From Gentiana macrophylla (Eukaryota > Streptophyta > Magnoliopsida > Gentianales > Gentianaceae), in NCBI GenBank assembly GCA_026214975.1, contig CM047815.1, forward strand, positions 76,847,299-76,911,298: DNA of 64,000 bases. Direction: 5' to 3'. Of the stretch, positions 1 through 11,770 are shown in pieces. The notes below the pieces were generated by a model that searched no databases, was not told the DNA's origin, and saw nothing but the letters and a program-made list of their open reading frames with translations. A program made the position numbers and the translations under genes. Positions within the stretch are counted from its first letter, which is position 1. Every line of letters begins with the position of its first letter.

Positions 1-350
1 TCGCGGTGTCTCTGCATCGGGGTGGTCAATGAATCGTGGTGGTTAATGCATCACGATGTCATCGCATCGCGGTTGTAAGTGCATCGCTATGTCACTTCAT
101 CGCGTGTCTCTCAGATCGGTGGTGGTCATCGCGTCGGGTGGTCAATGCATCACGATGGTCACCGCATAAGGCGGAGGTTAATGCATCGCGGTGGCCAATG
201 TATCGGGGTGGTCACACCATCGCGGTGGTCAATGCATCAGGACGGTCACTGCATCGCAGCTGTCAATGAATCGGGGTGGTTAATGCATCGCGGTGGTTAC
301 GGCATCGCGATGGTCAATGCATCGGGGTGGTTACACCATCGTAGTGGTCA
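1..350. repeat. 17-bp minisatellite, about 20 degenerate copies
   Basis: Degenerate head-to-tail copies of a 17-bp unit close to GCATCGCGGTGGTCAAT fill the left edge of the window. Neighbouring units alternate slightly (GTCAAT versus GTTACG or GTTAAT endings), giving a weak 34-bp higher-order period. The array ends in a poly(A) run near 351. Open frames across it are a by-product of a 17-bp unit without frequent stops and show no protein family. The array may continue beyond the window start. Confidence 0.85.
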
Positions 351-440
351 AAAAAAAAAAAAAAAAAAAAAAACTCAGCGCCTGCAATTGAAATGAAAAA
401 AAAAAAAAAAAAAGAAGAAGAAGAAGAAGAAGAAGAAAGC
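350..440. repeat. Poly(A) and GAA-rich low-complexity tract
   Basis: A run of about 22 A follows the minisatellite, then a second A run that becomes (GAA)n near 410-436. It could be the tail of a retroposed sequence, but no upstream gene or SINE body is visible, so it is listed only as low complexity. Confidence 0.8.
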
Positions 441-856
441 AAAACACAACAGCATGTGTTTGTAAATTAAATATAAAAGGTAAATAAACATTCAGGTAAA
501 TAAACGTGACATTACCTGAATAAACGTGACATTCAGCATCCGTTCCGGCTTGGCTTTTTTTTTTTTTTTTTTTTTTTTCCCTTTATTCATTAAGGGTATT
601 TGGTCTATTTACCTATTTTTTGTCCTTATAACTAAGTGTTTGTTTTGAGTGTTTTTTTTTTCTAATTAAGTCCAATATGCGTCCTTTTGAATAATTGTCC
701 CAATTAAAATATGAGTATTATTGAAACACTACTTTAGTTCTGTCTTAATTAATAATAAGTGTCCTCCCAATTTGATTAAATATTAAAATTGTCCATCTTT
801 ATGAAAATATTAAGTAGGTTAATCTATCCTTTTAAAAAAAAGACGTACGCCTTATC

Positions 857-857
<1 letters not shown>

Positions 858-937
<80 letters not shown>

Positions 938-943
938 CAGGAG

Positions 944-993
<50 letters not shown>

Positions 994-1003
994 GAGCTTA
1001 CTC

Positions 1004-1042
<39 letters not shown>
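858..1042. repeat. Poly(A) - (TA)n - poly(T) compound microsatellite
   Basis: About 30 A, two long (TA)n blocks separated by a short ATCAGGAGCTTA spacer that recurs at the end, then about 36 T. The flanking A and T runs can pair, so the whole block can fold as one hairpin. Tracts of this kind are prone to replication slippage and assembly error. From 1043 to 1703 I see no gene. Confidence 0.85.
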
Positions 1043-1703
1043 ATGATGACGAAAGTTACATATTTTAGTTAATAAAGTTTGAAATACACTTCCACAATCA
1101 TAAATGTTTTAGAGGTATAATAAATTGTTAATGAGGCTTACCTCAAATGGTTAAGTTGAGGCCCTCTGACCTTATTGAGTCCCATCCCACCATATATATA
1201 TGTGAATAATCATCTAAATGATTAATTTCGTTTCAATGAAGAAAAAAAGATGTATCATAAATTAAAATTTTGATAAAAATATAATAAATTATATTGCTAT
1301 TTGACAACGATTATTATTTAGGGATCGACTTTTATGTATAGGTAGTATATCGATATAGTCATCGTTATATAGGTTTTAATTTTGTTTTATTGATTTTGGT
1401 TTTTGTATTATAAATTTACTGATTTTTTTTTAGGGTTAAATTTACTGATTTTGGTTACCCTTTCTTGTTATACATACCTGAATTGGAATTTGGGATTTGG
1501 AATCAGGAAGTTACACCCGTCATATGCGGAGTGCACCCATGTGACAAACTGTATCTTTTTATTTTTAAACAAAATTTAAACTATGTGGTCCAAATTTGTT
1601 TACCGGTCAATTAGGTGCATGTTGATATACCACACAAAAACTTCCCTTTGAAATCCGATACGCCTGCCTACGTTTTGTTTATGATAAGTTAACTTTATAA
1701 ATA

Positions 1704-1951
1704 CTCCGTCCGTTTATTTTTAATTGTCGTATTTAGAAAAAACATACATATTTAGGTGAGAAGTTAATTCTTTGATTTACTATCAAAATGATAATAACGC
1801 CATTTTATAATTAATACAATGTTGTTTTCACTTTCTCATACCTTAATAAATAAGGGTAAATTTAAAAAAAAAACCCCAATATATAACGCTTTGGAAATAT
1901 AGTTACGACATATAAAAATGATTTTTTTGGCAACTATAGGAACAAAGGGAG
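1704..1951. mobile_element. Stowaway MITE, copy 1
   Basis: The left end reads CTCCGTCCGTTTATTTTTAA and the right end is AACAAAGGGAG, the classic Stowaway (Tc1/mariner) terminus. It is flanked on both sides by TA (1702-1703 and 1952-1953), the expected target duplication. The length of 248 bp is typical and it has no coding capacity. It lies 12 bp from a second Stowaway copy. Confidence 0.75.
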
Positions 1952-1963
1952 TATAAAACACTA

Positions 1964-2208
1964 CTCCATCTGTCCTAAAATATAAGTAATTTTTTTACAT
2001 AGATTAAAAATGGTTAAATGACATAAATTTTAAAGAAAATTGTCTATAATATCCTTTGACTACAAAAGCAGATATATAGTAAGTCATTTTGTTTTTTTTA
2101 GCTAAAAAGTGGTTAAATGACATAAATTTTAAAGAGAATTATCTAAAATATCTTTTGAGTACAAAACAGATAAATTCGAGACGGCAGTAATATTCCTGGA
2201 CGAAGGAG
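1964..2208. mobile_element. Stowaway MITE, copy 2
   Basis: It starts CTCCATCTGTCCTAAAATAT and ends TGGACGAAGGAG, both Stowaway-type termini, and is flanked by TA at 1962-1963 and 2209-2210. Length is 245 bp. The interior has a direct repeat around GTTAAATGACATAAATTTTA (about 2013 and 2112). It is non-coding and diverged from copy 1, so the pair is more likely two insertions than a recent duplication. Confidence 0.75.
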
Positions 2209-3345
2209 TACACGAGTAATACTATTTCGAGGAGTGATACAGTGTACAACGAAATTACACAACATTTGACACAACATTGTAACGCCTGCGTTCCGGACAC
2301 CGAGTCCTTATCCGAAATCGAACGTTCGCACGCATAATATTAAATAAATAATATTACACGTAAGCCTCTACTTGTAATAAATCAAATCAAATTAAAGCAA
2401 ACGGAAGCTAAAAAAGACTCGGGTAATTTTTTCAAATGACCAAGAATAAAGTACTAAAGATAGAATAGAATGTAATACTTATTACATCGGAAACCAACCG
2501 AATCCAAAAGTACGAATCTCAAAACTAAAAGGAAACTACAAGTTCCAACAATAATCCAGAACTGGGAAAATAAACGTAAATAAAAGAATAATAAACAAGG
2601 TCTTCAACTCCGGCGTCCTCAAACGTCGTCATCAAAGTCCTCCTCGAAATATTCACTAACCTGTTCGTCTTCTCTCCCCCAAACACATAAATAAACATGC
2701 ATTTGAGGTAAGTACATTTGTACAAAGTAAGAAGTAGAAGCTACAATTCAATTAGGATATGTTTGGTATATGGAAAAGCTAAGAAAAGAAAAGTGCTGAG
2801 AAAAAACCTGAGAAAAGAAAAGTTGAGAATAGAAAAGAATATATTCTCACTATTTGTTTGGATATATGCAGAGAAAAGATGTTGAGAATAGAATTCATTT
2901 CCACGTATTCCGTTTGGCAGAGGGAAATGAACAAAAGAAAAGAAAAGAACTATCAATCTATTCTCACCTACCTGTTTGGTTGTCGTGGAAAAGAATGTAA
3001 TTGAATTTATGAGTAAGATTTTTTTATTATATATTAAAGTTATAATTTTAATGTGGATTTTTTTTGGAAAATACAAATACATAAAAAATGCTTTTACAAG
3101 GTACTGAAAAATAAAAAATGTGGCAATAATACAAATCATAATAAACTATCGCACATGATACGAAACAATAACAACACCAATTCATAATTTGAATGACAAG
3201 AAACAAGCCACAAAAACATCAGACTAAACAAAACACAAATACAAATTTATTACTCAAGCATCTATTCTAAGTAAATAGCAACAAAAATAATCAGTTCAAT
3301 ACTCAAATTAAATAAAAAGTGTTCGATGTTCCAAGAAACACATAC

Positions 3346-4698
3346 TTAACCCCTATGCGCTAAGTCCTTCAAAGTCTTCACAATCTCCAATGCAAATGCC
3401 TCCCTTTGAAGCTCTGGCAAGCTAAAAAACAACTCAAGCAAGGAAGTATCTCGCCTAATATGTGCAAATAATTGAAAACGTTGCAACATAGGCAACGCAT
3501 CAATTTTCTCAAGCTCACCATTTAGTCTTGATCTCATATCCAAGTGTGGTCCTGCAATCTTGTCACCTAAATCTGAAGAGCTGGTCTTGATATCATCACC
3601 AAGCTTCTTTACTGCCTCTGCTAAGCATTTTAACATTTCAACATTCGCAATCTTTCTTTTTTTTGCCGTTCTTTCCATAGGGGGGGACCTCAGTGCATCA
3701 TCATATGCACTTACATCATCTACATTTATATCTTCTATACCCGGATCATTGAGAGAATTCTCGACTTGAACATTATCTTCAGCATCACCGGCATCTTCAG
3801 CGCCACCTCCAGTTGCTCGAGTCATGCCAAATATCATGTTCAAGTCATCAAAGTAAGGGAAGGGAAACTTCATGCATCTTTCATACTTGTTGTCAACCTA
3901 TATCATCAAGTATAAAGTTAGTAATCACATCAACCATATGAGGATCAACTAAAATAAATAGCCACAGAATGACTATAAATAGTTTGAAGTTTACACACAA
4001 ACGACAATGGGGAACAACGACATATAAGGTGAAATTCACATTAAGTCTTCATGCACAATCTGTATTTATTGGTAGAAGCATTGAGGAAGAAAAAATGTTT
4101 TCATTTGGACGAATGATTTCTAGTGCCAACATTGTATCAATCATTTATTGATTTTTGCCTTTTTGCATGATATGGCCTTACTACATAATTAACTAATGTA
4201 ACAAACAAAGGTGAGTAGTTTCTATTGAACAATACCTCCTGGGCAAAAAAAATTGAAAGAAAGTCTGAAAGCTTGCATTGCATATTAATAGAGACAAAGT
4301 GAATAGGTATTAGCTTGGAAGTGATAATTACGCATATTTACCTGGAGCAACGTTTCCCATTGATGTGGCTCAGCAACGATCATATTCCTAGTAGGATCCC
4401 ATCCGAACCCAGATGTTTTCGTTTGAATATCTTTGTATAAACTCAGATCTTTCTTCAATGTCTTCAGACGAGACCTAATGTTGACTGTAGTAATTCCTGG
4501 GATCCTTGCAACTAGCTTCTCCTCAAGGACATTAAGAAAACCCGGTTTGAATCCCGACTCGGCCCTGTGTGTACCGGCATGAAAGAGTTCTACCATTGCT
4601 TCAACAAGCATTTTATCTTGCTCATCACCCACATGTGTTTGCTCTCTAGTACGGGCTGAAGTTGCAATTGAGCCGTGATGTAACTTGCACATCTCCAT
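3346..4698 (-). CDS. Harbinger ORF1: Myb/SANT-like DNA-binding protein
   Basis: Two exons fit: 4698-4342 (start at MEMCKLHHGS) and 3897-3346, joined by a GT...AG intron whose donor follows CTCCAG. Exon 1 encodes a Myb/SANT-like domain (PF12776 type): a GFKPGFLNVLEEKL segment, a helix with NIRSRLKTLKK and the SGFGWDPTRN motif. Exon 2 begins near KFPFPYFDDL, is acidic in the middle, has a basic KKRK stretch that may be a nuclear signal, and ends in helices. In this superfamily the ORF1 product binds element DNA and helps bring the transposase to the nucleus. No internal stop is seen, so this gene looks intact. Confidence 0.8.
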
Positions 4699-4931
4699 CT
4701 TCCATTTCTTATCATGTTACAACATAAGACATATTGTACCGAGAAAAAGTAAAAAAAACTTGGTGCATGAAGGTAAGACTACGACAAATGTGCGAGGATA
4801 AAGTCTTCTAAACATAAGCAAATTACATTGTATGCTAAATTCAAGTTCATTCAATGACACATTACAATCGATATAAATCAAATCAAGTTCATACCCACAA
4901 TTGAAACTCAACACACTAAATCATAATAAAA

Positions 4932-6311
4932 CTACACATTTACGTTCGTGTTTCTTCCTAAACCCACAAATATCTCATTTGATAGTTGATCCCTATACTC
5001 ACTCCATGCGGTTGATGGTCTATACTTGTGACAAAATCCTCATTCTCGTTCATTATCATGCACTATAGACTCCATGGCAACATCTATTTCATGTTCTAAA
5101 GGGTCTATAGGCATCTCTTTTTTATAAGATTGTGAAGTAGGCAACACGCTGTAATGATTCGGGTTTGTATCTTGACCGGATAAAAGGATGGACTCCGAAT
5201 TATTCCCCAACGTACTTTAATAGCAGCAAAACCCCTTTCAATGACATTCCTTCCACTAGCATGTTTATAGTTGAAGGCCTCTTTGGGTGTAGTGGGTAAG
5301 CGGTTGCTACGTCTCCAGTCTTCTAAATGGTACCTTTGTCCACGATAAGGTGCTAGAAATCCCTCACAGTTTGTGTATCCATCAAAACACACAAGTAGTA
5401 GTTTCTACAACATTTTATGTCATAAAATGAATACGTAGTATTGCATGAAAGGCAAAATTAAGTTTGGTTTTGCAAACTAAACCTCGTGGGACCTTCAGAC
5501 CATGTCTCCTGGTGATGGCATCTGCCAATACACGACTGTCTTGGGCTGACCCTTCCCACCTAGGTAAAACATAGATAAACTCCATCATAGGGTTGCAAAC
5601 ACCAACACATTGGAAGATATAACTCCTTTTCGTGACCTATACTGGGCTTGTCCGCATGCGAACACGATACTCAATATATGTTCCATCGAGAGCACCAAGA
5701 GCGCCTTTTACGGAAAAAACTAATTTGATCAATCACAACAATTTAATTTAAAGAACTTGATCAAGATCATCTCGCTTTGAAAATCATACCTTGAACCATT
5801 TCCATTTTGGGTCTCAGACAATCATTTGGAATGGGTTGAGGCTTGGCTAAGAGCACGCGTCTTGACACATGAGCAACGATTCAAAACAGAACGGAAATGT
5901 CTATGCACGGTCTCCCGAACGCATAAAATGAAATTTAACAACACGATTTTTGAGATGGTGTGCTAAAATGTACAAAAACATAGCGACAAGTTCATCCACA
6001 TTCATATTCTTGGTTGGCCTAAGTCCACCGCGTGTTTCAAGCATCGCGCAAAGTTTGACAAAAGTACGGGTGTCTACCCTTAGTTGTGCATGGCAATCTA
6101 TGGGATTTTCATAGACAAGACGCCGGAGGTAATCTGAACGCTTCTGAAACTTAGAAGGATCACTACATATGGAAGGAGGATTTCTAGAATTGGCTTCAAC
6201 AATCCCTATCACTAGTTGGATGACTATGGCTGCAAGATGCATCATTTGAGACCACCAATGGACTACAATTTTCATGTCCCTCTTTCTCTTCCTAGATTCC
6301 AATCGATCCAT
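4932..6311 (-). pseudogene. Harbinger ORF2: HARBI1-like DDE transposase, frameshifted
   Basis: This is the cut-and-paste transposase. Segments read in order: an N-terminal helix-rich region (MDRLESRKRKRD..., with NVDELVAMFLYILAHHLKNR), the first Asp in GALDGTYIEYR (about 5686), the second Asp in WEGSAQDSRVL (about 5543), and the Glu in GRNVIERGFAAIK (about 5235). The C-terminal ITACCLLHNLI helix and an EMPIDPLEHEID tail follow. All three catalytic acids are present. Introns fit near 5400-5485 and 5700-5790. The frame breaks after RSG (about 5903), near 5850 and near 5110, so as printed it cannot make a full protein. A few sequencing errors could also explain the breaks. Confidence 0.8.
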
Positions 6312-6670
6312 ACTACATCATAAAAATAAAACATAAATATCAATAATGAAAGACCAAACACTCATACATAATGACCTCTGGAACATGTTGCATTTGAGCA
6401 CCGCATGAGATATCAAACAAATCACAATTCACACAAGACAAAGAAACTTCAAACTTCAAGATGCATCAATACTAACAATATATCGTTTTCCGGTTAATTC
6501 ACATTCGATCAACACAAAAGACCACCAATGTACATGGTTTAAAACTCAATCAACTTAACAACACATCATATTCTGCTGGAAACGATGAAGCCAAGATTGC
6601 GTTACGGAATGATTAGTTCCATCATAGTTGAACACAAAAGTTTCAACCTTTCCTACAAAACAATAATGAC

Positions 6671-6826
6671 TGTAGTTGAAAAGCTTGGAACCGAGTCATG
6701 GAAAACACAAATACGAAAAGATTGTAGTTGAAAAGCTTGGTACCGTGTCATGGAAAACACAAATACGAAAAGGTTGTAGTTAAAAAGCTTGGTCCCGTGT
6801 CACGGAAAACACAAGTACTAAAGTTG
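6671..6826. repeat. Three 52-bp tandem repeats inside the Harbinger element
   Basis: Three consecutive copies of a 52-bp unit containing GTAGTTGAAAAGCTTGG and CATGGAAAACACAAATACG lie about 360 bp upstream of the transposase start. A shorter GTGAAAAGCTTG echo follows. The position suggests promoter or binding-site repeats; that role is inferred. Confidence 0.75.
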
Positions 6827-8534
6827 TGGATCACCCAGGTGAAAAGCTTGTAAATAATCAAAACGATAATCAACCGACAGTGGACAAAGAATTAATTGCA
6901 GCCATGATTTTACCTTCACAATTAGTTACAGCAGTTTGCAAATCTATATTACCAATCGATTAATTTAGCACAGAATCTGAATTTAGCAGCAGAGACAATC
7001 AATTTATGAAATGTAGAACAGAGAAAGACAGCAAAAGGAACCTATTGTGAAGTATCAAACCCTACAGCTACTAAATCAACAAATCAAAGAAAAAGCAATG
7101 ACATTGAAGTAAAAATACTGAAATGTAACAAAACCAAAGATTCATGAATAGATAAAAATCAAATCAAATTTGGGAAATAAAGTTCAGCCGAAAAAAATAT
7201 ACTCGCTTACAAAGATAGCAGACCACGACAAACCGCACCAAAGGGGAAATAAATGGTAAGAAGAAACCATGGTTTTGTTTTTAACGGCAAGGCAAAATTG
7301 AACCAGCATGATTCAAAAAAATGGAAAATCCAATTAAACAGAATGATTGAAAATCAAAAAAGAAGAATAAATCGATTACCACACTGGCCTTGCAAATAGA
7401 AGCAGCTTATGAATGGCTGTACTTTTTTGACAAGCAATTGCACACCTTAGGAAGAACAAATATGAATCTGGAAAATTCACCTAGCAATCGATATGGCAGA
7501 AGAAAAATCAGCGATAAATATCAGATATGGCAGAATATCCGGGATATGGAAGATAGAAAAAATCGCGGGAATGATTGAGGAGAAAAGATAGACGTGGTTG
7601 AGAAAAAAGTGGTGGAAAAAAAATGGTCTTTTCTATTCTCACTCTTCTTTTCTTCAGCCTAAAGGCGAGAATTAAAAGGTGGAAAAGAATTTAATTTTGA
7701 GAAAAGTTTTCAACTTGAGAAAAGTCACTTTTCTATTCTCGATCAACCAAACATACTAAAATTGAGAATAGAAAAAATATCTTTTCTTTTCTCAACCCTT
7801 TTCTACCTACCAAACATGCCCTTAAGGTTATTATTAAAGATATTATCTTAGTGAGACCGACTCAATTTAGGGTTCACTTCGTGTCCATCAACACGCCATG
7901 ACTAAACGCTTTAACTTAGCTTATCTCCGTTACATCATTATTCAAGGACACAGGTGCATGGCGTTCATCACCAAGATATACTTGCCAACTAACGGTGATT
8001 AGCACCGATTAGCTCCGGGTCTCCCGGTATGCGTATATCGTCCGATGAATTTCCTCACTACCCTTCACCGTTTAAGGCGATGAAATGTTGTTCACCTTTT
8101 ATGAACGTATCACATCGCCGATATGGAATAGTGTCTAACCGAGAATAAATGACGTTTTAGCTTTTATCTACACGTATGTAATTATTAATGTGAATTAACT
8201 AACCGCCTAAATGTTTTCAGAATAAAACTCACCTTAACAACTCTACTCCCTCACTTAGACAACTGGACATCACATCCTATCAATTACACGGACATTGATG
8301 AACCCTAGTTCATCAAAGCACAAGCCTTTCATGCCCTTCCGACGGATCCGAACTTCAACTCCCTTTAAGAGTACATTCGGTGTTTTAACTGAACGAATCG
8401 GAAGTTCAATCGAAGCTTGTTCATATTTGATTAATGTTAACATATCATGATTAAGGGTTTAAAACAGTGAAAACACGATTATGAGGCCAAAAACCAAGCT
8501 AAAATGCTAGAGTAGTGAAAACAAGATAAAACAG

Positions 8535-8745
8535 GTCAAACGCCCGTTTGAAACCTTATAGACGCCCGTCCGTAATCAGACGCCCGTCCACTAACCTCGG
8601 ACGCCCGTCCGTCAAAAACAGTTACATCCTGAATCAAAAAGCTGACCTCAAACGCCCGTTTGCCTAATGCGACGCCCGTCCGAAAGTTACTTAGGTCTCG
8701 GATGCCCGTGCGCTTAAAGTGCAGACGCCCGTCCGACTAGGTTTT
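8535..8745. repeat. Cluster of GACGCCCGTCCG motifs in the solo LTR
   Basis: About nine copies of a 12-bp motif (GACGCCCGTCCG, with AAACGCCCGTTT variants) are spaced irregularly over 210 bp. The core is partly palindromic (ACG...CGT; CGG...CCG). The surrounding DNA is AT-rich, so the cluster stands out. It could be a repeated binding site in LTR regulatory DNA. Confidence 0.7.
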
Positions 8746-10217
8746 CTCCAAAACTCTAAAATCTTCACAACTCGATTTCAATCGCTTAACCTAATTAACC
8801 TCGTTTTCAACGACCGTAACACGTAGAAAACATATTTTACATCTATGATCCTTTGATCAACGAAAAGCACAACCTTCTTGCATCTACGCATCATAAATCT
8901 TGATCTAAACCTCAATAACAATAATTGGAATTGTAGGAAGAGCCTCTTACTTTTAAGCAAAGAAATTCCAACTCCAAACCACGAAAACAAGAAAGAAAAA
9001 ATCGATCCTTTTCTCTCAGAAAACATGTGATAAATCCAAACTTAGATTAGATTCGATCACACGTTTCTAAACGATAAAAACTATTTAATTGATGAGTTTG
9101 AATCCTTCAAACTCGAAGAAGAACAAAGCTAGGGCTTAATCATACCTTATCAAAGCTTCAACTTTTTGATGTCACAACGTTGCTTCTCTTCACAACGATT
9201 CCGTGCTCGCCCCCGATCTCAAAACCGTCAAGGATTTAATTAACAATTGATGAAAATTCTCTCACTTTCTATTCCATTGCTCACACACGCAGAAGACAAG
9301 TTTGGAGGTGGAAAAATCGATTAAAACTTTAAGGGGCTTATTAGGTTGATTTTTCCTTAAATAGGAAAAATCCCAATATTACCTAAATGCACTGGTTTTC
9401 CTTAATCACCCTTATTAAATCAGATTTTTTTTCCTTAAATATTTATATATATACCTCGAAAATATATACATAAATACCCAAATTATTAAACTCCTAATAA
9501 AAGGAACCGAACCCAATATTTCGTTTTCGCAAAATGACACGTCTGCCCTTTCCCGAAAATCGGAATATTACAAACATTCATCTTCACCATTAATTATTAT
9601 GGAATCTAGATCAATCAATATTGGAATATTGGTCCCACAATAATCAATGGTTTAGATCAATGTTGTGTCAAACTGCTGTGTAATTTGGTTGTGTTGTATC
9701 ATTTCTTTAGTATTTCCTATGGGAAACGTATTTGTAACCGGTGAGAATCTGCAAGATTTTTTTCCTTATTTATTTTTTTGTTTTGTTTTGTTTTGTTTGT
9801 TCAGGTGATCATTTATTTACAAGGCAATACAATCTCTTGAAATGTAACGACTCTTGCCTTGAAAAAAGAAAAAGAAATGTAACGACTCTTTTAAAAAAGA
9901 AATAAAGAGTGTAATTATGGATAATCACACGGTAATCAGTGGAAAATCACGCTCTAATTAATCCACATTCGTTTATTGCAGTCAATCCCATTTTTTAAGG
10001 GGAGAAACAAATCAGTTGACTCAATTTCTGTTACTACTCCACATTCTTTATCTTCAAAGGGAAAAAAAAAAAAACCTGTTTATCTTAATTTTATCAACAA
10101 AATAAGATCCTCCATTCAAGGGCATCCCAACCGCCATGTGTATATATATATCTCTATATATTCGCAACTAAAATCTAGTTATTATTTTAATCCAAACATT
10201 TCAATTCATTTTCACAC

Positions 10218-10440
10218 TCTATATATACTGTATTGTTCTCTTCTGATCAGTTGTGCAACAACTGATCACTCACTTTTTTGTGTGTGTTTGTGTGAATGAT
10301 TATTATTATACAGATCGGTAATTAAGGCTTATTTATTTATTTATTTATTTTATTATATTGTTTGTTATATTTAAGTTATTCATTTTGATTGTTTAAAAAA
10401 TGATTTGCAGGATTATTGTATTGCTATAAAGAGATTCAAA
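10218..10440 (+). promoter_or_regulatory. Probable TATA box, 5' UTR and UTR intron of the LHT gene
   Basis: A TCTATATATAC element at 10218-10228 lies about 210 bp before the chosen ATG. A GT...AG interval (donor after CAGATCG near 10318, acceptor TTTGCAG near 10410) fits a 5' UTR intron. The 9703-10217 stretch upstream is AT-rich with no gene. Confidence 0.45.
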
Positions 10441-11217
10441 ATGGCTGGTGATCATGATCATGATGATGGTAAAATCGATCAATGGCTACCGATCACGGCT
10501 AACCGGAAAGCCAAGTGGTGGTACTCTGCTTTCCACAATGTCACCGCCATGGTCGGCGCCGGTGTCCTCGGCCTTCCTTATACCCTTGCTGCACTTGGCT
10601 GGTAATTATTTATTTATTTATTTGATCATAATTATCTGTTATTCAATCAAATAATTTTTATATATTTGACAGATCGATATGTTTTTTTAATTATATAATT
10701 AAATTAAATATTGTTTGAAATAATACAAAATCAAAGATGTCAACGACGACTATTAATTGAGCTATGAAAATAGTTAGCATTTGTATACTGATTCATCAAT
10801 ATATATATATATATAGCATCATTTTCTCTATCGATTTTCAGATATTGTTCACCATGCTATCTCCTGTGTGTCTATTAATTATATATTTACACACCATATA
10901 TAATTAATTAAAACCTTGCATATACATCATGCTTAATATATATAATGTGAGATGCATGCACATGATATTCACTTTTGATGCATAAAATGTCATGGATTGT
11001 ACAAGTTTATCTATATATTAAGAAAAGATTTAAAAATGAACCATGTATCTGATATGACTATAAAAATATTGTTGAAAATTAAAACATCTTTGATTGTCGA
11101 TAAGGTTAAAATAATTTTTTTAAGATAATTACGCATTTAGGTTTTACCTGATTCTAATTTATTTGTTTTAAAATAAATTAGATCGTCACATTTGAAATAT
11201 ATTTATCTTTTAAGCTT

Positions 11218-11291
<74 letters not shown>

Positions 11292-11718
11292 AAGTTTTGT
11301 TTTTGCACAATTTTTAGAATTGGTCAAGTTGCAAATCCTATTTGATCTTACTTCATAACCAATACAAATTTTTATAATTAAAATAGTCCCTCCCATCTTG
11401 GAAAATAAACTACCAATCAATAATGTTGAAATTGATGACTTGGTGGTCCAAAACTTGCACTTAGACTACCCTAAAATTTCCCTTTTGTTTTTGCGATTAT
11501 TTTCTGGGTTATGGGTCGTCATTATCCCGGTCCAGACATAAAAACAAGTAATATATAGATTAGTTTTCGTTTTTCAGATTAGTTTATTCGTTTTGAAATC
11601 TACATATAATAATAGAGATTATAACAGATTTTCTTTATTTGTGTCGAAATGTATTTAAGCAAGTGTTGAAGTAAGAATTCATTTAACAATAGTGATCGGG
11701 GCACGGAACAAATCCATG

Positions 11719-11770
<52 letters not shown>

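Larger units (their letters stand above)
2755..7821 (-). mobile_element. PIF/Harbinger DNA transposon with two genes
   Basis: The element is 5,067 bp. Its left end GGATATGTTTGG matches the reverse complement of its right end (GGGCATGTTTGG) at 10 of 12 positions, and similarity continues through AAAAG/GAGAAAAGAAAAG. It is flanked by TTA on both sides (2752-2754, 7822-7824), the PIF/Harbinger target duplication. It carries the two standard genes in the same orientation, a DDE transposase (4932-6311) and a Myb/SANT-like partner (3346-4698). The transposase has probable frameshifts, so it may no longer be autonomous. The 0.4-1 kb beside each end is non-coding. Confidence 0.9.
2278..9572. mobile_element. 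Solo LTR-like element interrupted by a Harbinger transposon
   Basis: It begins TGTAACGCCTGCGTTCCGGA and ends CGGAATATTACA, with a perfect 5-bp target duplication AACAT at 2273-2277 and 9573-9577. TG...CA ends and a 5-bp duplication are LTR-retrotransposon features. With the Harbinger (2755-7821) and its extra TTA removed, about 2.2 kb remains without gag-pol or a second LTR. A solo LTR of a gypsy (Tekay/Del-like) element is therefore the best reading. Lineage is inferred only from the end sequence and length. Confidence 0.65.
2235..9702. mobile_element. MITE split by nested insertions
   Basis: The 2235-2277 segment and the reverse complement of 9658-9702 are about 45-bp imperfect inverted repeats sharing TGATAC and TTTGACACAACATTG. 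With the LTR-type insertion at 2278-9572 removed, the two halves form a MITE of about 175 bp. A possible 9-bp target duplication (ACTATTTCG / AGTATTTCC, 7 of 9 matching) would suit a MULE- or hAT-type element, but this is tentative. It is the oldest layer of a three-level nest. Confidence 0.55.

Noticed and set aside
36..396. Two overlapping open frames of 77 and 105 codons
   Set aside because: They are translations of the 17-bp minisatellite, with no family match and no gene-like context.
789..1043. Open frame rich in Lys, Ile and Tyr
   Set aside because: It is a translation of poly(A), (TA)n and poly(T). The same reasoning removes frames over TA tracts at 11217-11420, 26620-27026, 27132-27362 and 40445-40906.
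1130..1195. Possible tRNA-derived SINE (ATGGTTAAG and GAGTCCCATCCC words)
   Set aside because: Box spacing and sequence fit poorly, and neither a poly(A) tail nor a target duplication was found.
7390..7578. 62-codon forward frame inside the Harbinger element
   Set aside because: It opposes the element's gene direction, has no recognisable domain, and lies near the terminal repeat.
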